Source of the DNA: Baffinella frigidus
Lineage: Eukaryota; Cryptophyceae; Cryptomonadales; Baffinellaceae
NCBI GenBank assembly: GCA_026770585.1
Contig: MU646505.1
Coordinates: 193,276-206,262 of the forward strand
Direction: 5' to 3'
DNA: 12,987 nucleotides
The notes below the pieces were generated by a model. The model did no database searches, was not told the origin of the DNA, and was given only the letters and a program-made list of their open reading frames with translations. The position numbers and the translations under genes are program-made. Positions 8,070-12,987 of the stretch are shown here, piece by piece; within the stretch, counting starts at the first letter, position 1, and each line of letters begins with the position of its first letter.

Positions 8070-8129
8070 CTAGACCATCAACTTGATGGTCAAACAAGGG
8101 TCCAGAAATTGTGAGCCGGGCTCAGCCAT
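8070..8129 (-). other. Possible uORF upstream of gene B
   Basis: A 19-codon frame starting ATGGCTGAGCC, identical in its first 11 bases to the gene B start, and ending TAG at 8070. It exists because a 16-bp block (GGCTCAGCCATCCGGG on plus) is present at both 8029-8044 and 8119-8134. If the transcript starts above 8130, this frame would be met first. Confidence 0.35.
8073..8091. promoter_or_regulatory. Palindrome GACCATCAA-C-TTGATGGTC
   Basis: A perfect 9-bp inverted repeat around a single central base, in the B/C promoter region. It contains one of two copies of TTGATGGTCAAA (8083-8094). The symmetry suits a dimeric DNA-binding protein, but no factor can be named. Confidence 0.5.
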
Positions 8130-8151
8130 CCGGGATTATCGGAGTTCCCCC

Positions 8152-8203
8152 ATTTTTTTTGATGGTCAAAGTAAAAAATATATGACCATTACACCAAAAA
8201 AAT
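8152..8203. repeat. AT-rich hairpin with GATGGTCA arms
   Basis: ATTTTTTTTGATGGTCA pairs imperfectly with TGACCATTACACCAAAAAAAT. The inner ATGGTCA/TGACCAT arms are perfect and the outer A/T tracts also pair. It includes the second TTGATGGTCAAA copy (8159-8170). Confidence 0.6.
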
Positions 8204-8215
8204 CTCATCGAGGCT

Positions 8216-8350
8216 GAGATGTCGATAATCCTTGTGCCCCATGCTGTCAATGGTCATCCCCCGTCATCCCATCATCGAAAAGGTGGAAATTCAGGCATGT
8301 TCTATAAAGAGAGAATGGTGGTTCAGTCAAGTCCCACATTGCACCCCCGA
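8216..8350. repeat. Upstream copy of a tandem duplication of about 130 bp
   Basis: Matches 8416-8537 at about 80% by eye, with shared blocks GTCGATAAT, GTCATCCCCCGTCATC, TCGAAAAGGTGGAAATTCAG and GAGAATGGTGGTTCA. A few short indels separate the copies. The downstream copy contains the candidate gene C start codon, while the upstream copy has ATC in place of that ATG. Confidence 0.75.
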
Positions 8351-8427
8351 TCCGCAAAAAGCGCTGAGATTCCCCAAGATTGACAGTGACAGTAGCTAAA
8401 AATAACTCCTGCGGTGAGTTGTCGATA

Positions 8428-9015
8428 ATGCTCGGCCCTGTCATCCCCCGTCATCGCATCGTCGAAAAGGTGGAAATTCAGAAAGATTCTGAGAATGGTG
8501 GTTCAATCAAGTCCCGCATGGTTCCCGCTCCCGATTGGGCAGATAATCCCTCCGTTGGCCAGTTGAAGGCAACGCCCTCCAGAAGGGAAGAGAGGAGATC
8601 GGACTCGTTGCCCGCCCCCCCGGCTAGCTGCCCCGACCTGGTGGCCACAATGCCGGTCCACGCAAATGCCAGTCGGCTTTCGCTTAAGCCGCTGCCTGCA
8701 AGGCGCGTTCACCCAGCGGTCGAGGAGAACAACCCCGTCCCGTCAACGGTGGACACCTCGGGACGAGAGAGCTTGATCAGGAGCTCCGAGATGAGAGAGC
8801 TTGCGCAGGAGATCAGCACCGCCGCGGGTGCTGCGCAGCAGAACTATGCACGACGAGAGCTTGAGGCGGAGATCAGCATCGAGGCGGGTGCTACGCAGCA
8901 GAGCCTTGGCGACTTTGCTCGCATTCGTAGCGACCCAGGGCCCAGGAGCGCATGGATCTGCCACACTCCCCCCACCAGCCGCGAACGAGCGGTGCAGTGG
9001 TGCACGGGTAATCAG
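8428..9015 (+). CDS. Gene C exon 1, cytosolic N-terminus
   Basis: Long open frame in phase with the later exons if the donor CAG followed by GTCGGG at 9016 is used. The start is ambiguous: ATG 8428 (inside the duplicated segment), 8518 or 8650. The last has the best context (CCACAATGC). The region is hydrophilic and Ser/Pro/Arg-rich, followed by a 20-residue tandem repeat containing REL-EIS-AGA-QQ. No domain is recognised. Confidence 0.5.
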
Positions 9016-12000
9016 GTCGGGCACTTTCCCTGCAGCTAAACCCTGCACCCTAATCCCTAAACCCTAAGCCCTAAATCCTAAGCCCTAAACCCTAAACCCT
9101 AAACCTCAAACCCCCAACCATCAACCATCAACCCTAAACCAGGTCGAGGACTCTTCCCTGCAGATCGAGTGCCGCAACATCTCCGGCGAGGTGCGCCTCG
9201 TATGCCACACACCAATGCCCACCACATCACAGCCCCCGCCTCTTGCCCCACGTCCCCCCTCAACCGAAAAGCGATGCCCCTGAAGAAGCGTGAATCCCGA
9301 ATGCAGGTAGCGCGGCTCACCGGCTTCCCGCAGCGCGCGTCTGGCGGCGAGGGGCAGGTGCCGGCCATGCCCGTGGTAGAGAACCTCATGACAGCTGCGG
9401 GCAATGATGCTCGCCAATCGAAGAGGACCCACGCTGACACCGGTTGTGGCGCAGGATTCCGGGCGGGGCGCCTCTGCTCGCTCTCAGGATCTCTCCAGCA
9501 GGGGCAGGTTGGCGAGCGTCGCGCCCACGAGTCTCGACCCCTCGCGTCCTATTTCCAGTGCGCTCCCTCTCACACTCGCTGCGCCCCTCTTGTGCGACTC
9601 TCATCCCCCCCAGCACCTCTCAATCCATCCATCCGTCTACGCGGACGCACCTTGTCGGATGCTCCTTTCAACTGATTCGACGCAACTGGCAGCGTTTCTC
9701 ACTTCATCCAACCCTTCGAGACATGAGGCAGCCGTGGTCGACAAGGCATCCCCGGAATATCGCAACTTGCTTGTCCTCCTCCTTCTCGGGAGCAGAGACA
9801 TCACCGATGAGCAACCGGACCTCCCGCAGGTTGGTGTCCCACCTTTTCTCGCACAGTTGTCATCGCAAGTGTTCTAGAACACACTCTCGATGGATGGGCA
9901 CACGGCCATCTTTCGCGGGTCTTGAGCTGTCCACTCCTTTGACATCTCGAAAGTGCATCTCGAATGCCACACTTGGCACTTGACTGGCATTGATGATGCG
10001 ACTTGCGAGAGCAGGCTTCAGTCCTTCGCTTCAGGACGCGTGTGGAAAGGTGTGTCAACTTCGTCTTCGTCATCACCTTCTTGCTGCAAGGTCTCACAAC
10101 ATGCCTTGCTCCTTTTGCAGAGGGCGTGTCTAGAAAAAGTCGTGTGCCCCGTGTGGTGTGGTGGGCTGCGTTGGCGCGCGGGGAGGGGGTTGCTCACCGC
10201 ATCTCGGCAGGTGGCATGCTCTCCGCATTCTCGGCCGCAAGCGGAAACGCCTTGTCCTGGCTGCCTCCCTTCTGGGCGCTCTTCTGGGTCATGTTCTTCG
10301 CGTGCCTGCGCGCGGGCCTCGAAGCCAAGGCCCTCTCTGTCTCCCAGGTTCTCCTCTCCGTACACGTCAAGCCAAACACTCTCACAGGGCGCAATGCATC
10401 AGGAGAGCTCAGTCGGAATTGACAGGCCTGTGATGGCTTCCGGGACTCGAGGGTTGCGCCATGGACTGAGATTCGTTCAGAACTTACTTTGGCCAACTCG
10501 ACTGGCTGGAAAGGTTCTGAACGTGTGCCGCCTCGTGCCCCCACTTTCAATTTCAGGTGGTTGCGGTGATGGAGAAGGCGGGCATTCTGATGTCCTTCTG
10601 CTGGCCTTTCGCGGCCCAAGCGGTCCGTCCCTGTCCCAACCCTTCGCCCCTGCCTCAACCCCTGACGACCGCCATTGCACTTGTGAGGTTGGTCAAAGTG
10701 TGCTGTTGTGCGACAATCGGTGCATTCAGCGCATGCCTCCTGGTTCCTCTTTCGCGGTGTCACCGTTGGCGTCAACGAACAGATGCACTGAACTTGCCTG
10801 AAGCTTGCCTGCTATGCGGAAACAGATTGTGGGCAACGCGTTCAGGGCCGCCGACATTGCGCTCTGGTCCATCCTGTGAGAGCCGCTCCCGCACCGTCAA
10901 TCTCTGTGCACGTGGGGGGTCTAAAATTCGGACATCGTCCACTCGAGATGCCCAACATTTTCAACCCCGGACGAAGGGGCTGTGTCTTGCACCAGGCTGT
11001 TCCATGATTTCAGCGGTTCGTAAAGGCTTAAGAGGATAGAATGACGCATGCGACCCTCCCTGGCAGGTCCCCGGTGGCCTCGCTCATCGTCAACCACCAC
11101 CACCCTCTCCGCGACAGCCTTGTCCTCCTCCTCCTCCGCGCCCTGGCATTCTCGCTCCTGCTCTTTTTCGAATGGCACGGCGACCTTCAGGTCTGCCTGC
11201 AACCCACCTGCCTGTTCACACTTGCTGCCCTCCCTCACACTTGATGCCCTTGCTGCCCTCCTTCAGACGTGCTGCCCGCACCTTGCTCTCACCCGGGCCA
11301 TATTCATGGGACCAACCAAACGTGTGACGATTTCCGCAGCACAAGGACGAGCAGCAACTGGACCCCCGAGCAAGATCGGCGATCCTCTCGGCCACACACA
11401 TCCTGTGTCCTCTGGTCGTGGCCGTCGGCGTACGGAGGTCGATCGAACACTTCATCGAATGGAGATGCCATCTTGTCGACATTCTCCACCAACTGCAGGT
11501 ACCGCCCCGCTCACTCAAACCTGCACAGCCTTTGCAAAACCATCAAGGGGAGGTTGTGTGGACGGCAGTAGCAGATAGTTGTAGCGTCCCTTTTTCGCCC
11601 ACAACGAATTCCGAGCGCCGGTGACCTCAGCTTGAATTATGTTAGAGCCAGCAGATTTGAGTGGAGGGCGGGCGCTTGGTTGTGTGAGGGCGAGGGCGAG
11701 AGGTAGAGCCAGGGTAGAGCCAGGGTAGAGCGAGGGTAGGGCTCCATGGGGATGGTTGTCCATCACGAGGGTGCAGTGAGTGATAGTTGTCCCTGCGCGA
11801 GCAGGCACAGCACGAGCGCACAGAGCAGCTTCTCAAGAGCATCGTCCCTCCCTCCGAAGCTCCATCCCTCCGCCTCATTCGCCCCGACGTCTGGTAACCA
11901 ACACCTGCCCTCTCTGCAAATCAACTTGCTTTCGGAGCACACCTTCCACATCATCTGGGTGATGGTGAGTTGAACAAGTGTTGCGGGCTGACGGTGGAAC

Positions 12001-12987
12001 TTTGCCCCGGGGGGCAGGAACACGATACAACCGATCCACTACCCCTCGTGCACTCTGGTGGTCATGGACCTGACAGGCTTCACGACTCTCGGCACCCAGA
12101 TGCGCGCGGCCGAGTTGGTCTCTGCCCCCCCCCTTTCTGCTGAGCTGGTGCATGCCTGCCTCCCACCTTCCTTCGCTTGCTGCTTCTGAGCTGGTGCCAT
12201 TCCCCACCGCTTCCTTCTCTTTCGTAGCACTGTTCTGGAAAGACGACTTGCACACGCCATTCTCGGAGACTCAGGGACTTGAGGACTTGCCTTTGAGTGT
12301 GAGGGAAGCCTGCGGGACTGCCGGACGACAGAGACGTCTGGGAACCTGCCGGACGTGGCACGCTGGCTGAGGACGTGGCATGGTGGCAGCGGGTGTGAGC
12401 ATGAGGAGGCATGCGCTGAATGCCCGGTGGGTGAGCAGGTGGACATCCTCAACGCGGTGTTCACTGCGATCGACAAGGCCGCTGACCTCATCGGTCTCGT
12501 CTGGAAGGTTCCGTCTCCATTCCCATGCGCCCCCCACCATCGGGACCGCCCACGCAGAGGGGGCCCCGCGGACCCCGACACACTTGCGCGTCCCCCCTGG
12601 CGTGGCGAATTCCCGGTGTGGGAGCGTCGCGCCCTGAAACCCTGTGTTGCACCTGATTGAGTCTGGAACATCTGCCTGCGCCGTGGATTCGTCTTGCAGA
12701 AGCACATGCGGAAGCACATGCAGAAGCACACGCGGAAGCACATGCTCGCGCCTGCCGCCCGAACATGCCTTGGTATTAAGTGGTACTCAGTGGTATTAAG
12801 TGGTATTAAGAGGGTGTAAGTTAGGACCTCGATACAGGTCCTAAGGCAGGCCCTTGAGGCTTTCGTGGGTGGCAGGTAGAGACAGCCGGCGACAGCTACA
12901 TTGCGATGGTGGGGGGAGGCGTGGATTGCTCTCGCCGGGATCACGCCACGCGCGCCACTGTCCTCGTCTGCCCCCCCCCCCCCCCCC
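8428..12987 (+). CDS. Gene C: six-TM class III nucleotide (probably guanylyl) cyclase, 3'-partial
   Basis: Model exons: 8428-9015, 9164-9190, 9307-9442, 9693-9829, 10015-10090, 10211-10347, 10557-10622, 10826-10875, 11067-11190, 11340-11498, 11805-11893, 12018-12117, 12439-12507, 12876-12965. All 14 join in phase, giving about 616 residues. After a cytosolic N-terminus come six hydrophobic helices (around VNFVFVITFLL, WLPPFWALFWVMFFACL, AGILMSFCWPFAAQA, ADIALWSIL with SPVASLIV, SLVLLLLRALAFSLLLF, ILCPLVVAVGV). A linker helix HERTEQLLKSIVPP follows, then the cyclase domain. Visible catalytic features are VVMDLTGFTTL (first metal Asp), AELVDILNAVF, WKVETAGDSYIAM (second metal Asp) and RRDHATRATVL. 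The Glu of KVE is the residue that reads guanine in guanylyl cyclases; adenylyl cyclases usually have Lys there. The rest of the domain, including the transition-state Asn/Arg, lies beyond the window. It should make a cyclic nucleotide at a membrane. The start codon is uncertain. Confidence 0.85.
8795..8914 (+). repeat. Two 60-bp (20-residue) coding tandem repeats
   Basis: GAGAGCTTG..GGAGATCAGCA..GCGGGTGCT.CGCAGCAGA is repeated at 8795 and 8855, encoding RELAQEISTAAGAAQQ and RELEAEISIEAGATQQ. A partial third unit precedes it near 8767. The period is an exact multiple of three and the encoded segment is helical, which supports coding on this strand. Confidence 0.65.
9037..9141. repeat. Short CCCTAAA telomere-like block in gene C intron 1
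   Basis: CCCTAAACCCTAAGCCCTAAATCCTAAGC-type units, about ten imperfect copies, grade into CAACCATCAACCATCAACCC. The inferred intron is 9016-9163, so the block fills most of it. The plus-strand orientation (CCCTAAA) is opposite to the large array, but in both cases CCCTAAA is on the sense strand of the host gene. Confidence 0.85.
9164..9190 (+). CDS. Gene C micro-exon 2 (tentative)
   Basis: Acceptor CTTCCCTGCAG ends at 9163 and donor GTGCGC starts at 9191. Nine codons, IECRNISGE, in phase 0 on both sides. Very short, so supported only by a good acceptor and phase. Confidence 0.35.
9307..9442 (+). CDS. Gene C exon 3
   Basis: Acceptor GAATGCAG ends at 9306 (alternative in-phase acceptor at 9357), donor GTTGTG starts at 9443, phase 1. 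It reads VARLTGFPQRASGGEG, then VPAMPVVENLMTAAGNDARQ and SKRTHADT. The segment looks cytosolic. Confidence 0.45.
9693..9829 (+). CDS. Gene C exon 4
   Basis: Acceptor CAACTGGCAG ends at 9692 with a CTGAT branch-like motif upstream; donor GTTGGT starts at 9830. It reads AFLTSSNPSRHEAAVVDKAS, then PEYRNLLVLLLLGSRDITDE and QPDLPQ. Phases match both neighbours. Confidence 0.55.
10015..10090 (+). CDS. Gene C exon 5, membrane helix 1
   Basis: Acceptor GAGAGCAG ends at 10014 and donor GTCTCA starts at 10091, phase 1. It reads ASVLRFRTRVERC, then VNFVFVITFLLQ. A positively charged segment precedes the hydrophobic helix, as expected for a cytosolic N-terminal side. Confidence 0.65.
10211..10347 (+). 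CDS. Gene C exon 6, membrane helix 2
   Basis: Acceptor TCTCGGCAG ends at 10210 and donor CAG followed by GTTCTC starts at 10348. The two leading bases complete a Gly codon from exon 5. It includes GMLSAFSAASGNALS, then WLPPFWALFWVMFFACLRAG, then LEAKALSVSQ. Confidence 0.65.
10557..10622 (+). CDS. Gene C exon 7, membrane helix 3
   Basis: Acceptor TTTCAATTTCAG ends at 10556 and donor GTCCGT starts at 10623. There are 22 codons in phase 0: VVAVMEKAGILMSFC, then WPFAAQA. Confidence 0.65.
10826..10875 (+). CDS. Gene C exon 8, membrane helix 4 (first part)
   Basis: Acceptor CGGAAACAG ends at 10825 and a consensus donor GTGAGA starts at 10876. It reads IVGNAFRAADIALWSI plus two bases of Leu. The first base of exon 9 completes the codon, and the hydrophobic stretch continues into SPVASLIV. 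Confidence 0.6.
11067..11190 (+). CDS. Gene C exon 9, membrane helices 4 and 5
   Basis: Acceptor CCCTGGCAG ends at 11066 and donor GTCTGC starts at 11191. It reads SPVASLIVNHHHPLRD, then SLVLLLLRALAFSLLLFFEW and HGDLQ. The clear 20-residue hydrophobic span is the strongest membrane helix of the gene. Confidence 0.75.
11340..11498 (+). CDS. Gene C exon 10, membrane helix 6 and linker
   Basis: Acceptor TTTCCGCAG ends at 11339 and donor GTACCG starts at 11499, 53 codons in phase 0. It reads HKDEQQLDPRARSA, then ILSATHILCPLVVAVGV (helix), then RRSIEHFIEWRCHLVDILHQ. The last part begins the helix leading to the cyclase domain. Confidence 0.7.
11703..11740. repeat. 11-bp tandem repeats in gene C intron 10
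   Basis: Three units of the form TAGAGCCAGGG (third TAGAGCGAGGG), then a decayed fourth (TAGGGC). Confidence 0.7.
11805..11893 (+). CDS. Gene C exon 11, signalling helix before the cyclase domain
   Basis: Acceptor GCGAGCAG ends at 11804 and donor GTAACC starts at 11894, phase 2. It reads AQHERTEQLLKSIVPP, then SEAPSLRLIRPDV and part of a Trp codon. E-R-T-x-x-L-L-x-x-I-x-P is the usual connector just before class III cyclase domains. Confidence 0.8.
12018..12117 (+). CDS. Gene C exon 12, first catalytic Asp
   Basis: Acceptor GGGGGGCAG ends at 12017 and donor GTCTCT starts at 12118. The leading base completes Trp from exon 11. It reads NTIQPIHYPSCTL, then VVMDLTGFTTLGTQM and RAAEL. The Asp before LTGFT is the first metal ligand of class III cyclases. 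Confidence 0.9.
12439..12507 (+). CDS. Gene C exon 13, cyclase core
   Basis: Acceptor GTGAGCAG ends at 12438 and donor GTTCCG starts at 12508. There are 23 codons: VDILNAVFTAIDKAADL, then IGLVWK. It follows directly on AEL of exon 12 to give the family's ELV-x-x-LN-x-x-F pattern. Confidence 0.9.
12697..12744. repeat. Four 12-bp tandem repeats in gene C intron 13
   Basis: CAGAAGCACATG, CGGAAGCACATG, CAGAAGCACACG, CGGAAGCACATG: an alternating pattern that suggests a 24-bp higher-order unit. Confidence 0.85.
12772..12811. repeat. Four 10-bp tandem repeats in gene C intron 13
   Basis: TGGTATTAAG-type units, the second being TGGTACTCAG. AT-rich compared with its surroundings. Confidence 0.8.
12821..12844. 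repeat. Hairpin close to the last acceptor
   Basis: TTAGGACCT and AGGTCCTAA form perfect 9-bp arms around a 6-base loop, about 30 bases upstream of the acceptor at 12875. It could hold the intron end in a structured form. Confidence 0.7.
12876..12965 (+). CDS. Gene C exon 14, second catalytic Asp and guanine-type Glu
   Basis: Acceptor GGGTGGCAG ends at 12875. There are 30 codons: VETAGDSYIAMVGGGVD, then CSRRDHATRATVL. With the final Lys of exon 13 it forms KVETAGDSY: Glu at the base-recognition position and Asp as second metal ligand. A donor GTCTGC followed by a C run starts at 12966, so the rest of the domain is beyond the window. Confidence 0.9.
12971..12987. repeat. Poly-C run at window end
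   Basis: At least 17 consecutive C bases end the sequence, just inside the inferred next intron. This is probably where the assembly stopped. Confidence 0.9.

Larger units (their letters stand above)
8040..8427. promoter_or_regulatory. Divergent promoter region of genes B and C
   Basis: About 390 bp between the putative start codons of two divergent genes. It is the most AT-rich non-repeat part of the window (TTTTTTTT, AAAAAATATA near 8152-8203). It holds two palindromes, a twice-used 12-mer TTGATGGTCAAA, a 16-bp duplication around the gene B start codon and a tandem duplication towards gene C. A clear TATA box cannot be assigned, although AAAAAATATATG at 8174-8185 and TCTATAAAGA at 8300-8309 are candidates. 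Confidence 0.5.

Noticed and set aside
10194-10300. Minus-strand exon-like segment (KNMTQKSAQKGGSQDKAF) with a consensus GTGAGC donor, resembling small Lys-rich proteins.
   Set aside because: The plus strand of the same bases is gene C exon 6, which joins both neighbours in phase and supplies a membrane helix. No companion minus exons were found.
10921-11238. Minus-strand frame with an acidic stretch (AEEEEDKAVAERVVVVDD).
   Set aside because: It is antisense to gene C exon 9. The acidic look is the complement of CTC-rich Leu codons in a membrane helix.
11920-11967. Possible gene C exon (INLLSEHTFHIIWVM followed by GTGAGT).
   Set aside because: Exon 11 (phase 2) joins exon 12 (one leading base) directly to give a normal connector and catalytic domain. 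Inserting this piece would break the phase. It could still be an alternative exon.
12488-12766. Minus-strand frame with an ASACASAC repeat.
   Set aside because: It is simply the translation of the 12-bp tandem repeat in an intron of gene C.

Overview
The window is a stretch of GC-rich eukaryotic nuclear DNA, most likely from a unicellular alga or related protist. Three things point there. Its genes are broken into many short exons by introns with CAG acceptors. It carries plant/alga-type telomere-like repeats (TTTAGGG and variants). It holds short foldback transposon-like elements. I cannot name the species. The window opens in a (TC)n tract and closes in a run of C, so it looks like a whole contig cut off by low-complexity DNA. 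All gene models below were built by hand from splice signals, codon phase and protein-motif continuity. No alignment or transcript was available.

Three genes can be assembled. Gene A (+, 157 to 1689, 5' end missing) encodes a very acidic protein that ends in an AT-hook-like basic motif, suggesting a chromatin or nuclear protein. Gene B (-, 8039 to about 2419) encodes a class I SAM-dependent methyltransferase-like protein in about nine exons. Its Rossmann motifs (VLSVGGGSGSDALG, VLIADYEPGW, CVVGDVTLP, MFVFSYVLAEN, VLILDSTHRLLPS) are each on a different exon. Gene C (+, about 8428 to beyond the window) encodes a membrane class III nucleotide cyclase. It has an N-terminal cytosolic region, six predicted membrane helices, a linker helix and the first part of the catalytic domain, which carries a guanylyl-cyclase-like KVE signature. 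The last three catalytic exons join in frame and give a continuous cyclase domain.

A and B are convergent, separated by about 730 bp. B and C are divergent, sharing a promoter region of about 390 bp (8040 to 8427) that holds palindromes, duplicated motifs and a possible uORF. The most unusual structure is about 1.7 kb of degenerate TTTAGGG-type repeat (about 3634 to 5360) lying entirely within one intron of gene B. A smaller CCCTAAA block (9037 to 9141) lies in the first intron of gene C. In both genes the CCCTAAA strand is the sense strand.

Two related 117-bp foldback elements (1018 to 1134 and 1793 to 1909) have 18-bp-class terminal inverted repeats and look like a non-autonomous pogo/Tigger-like MITE family. 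The inferred 5' splice sites are strikingly loose (GTCTGC, GTCTCT, GTTCCG and others), while acceptors are almost always CAG. I see no functional link between the three genes beyond the shared promoter region of B and C.
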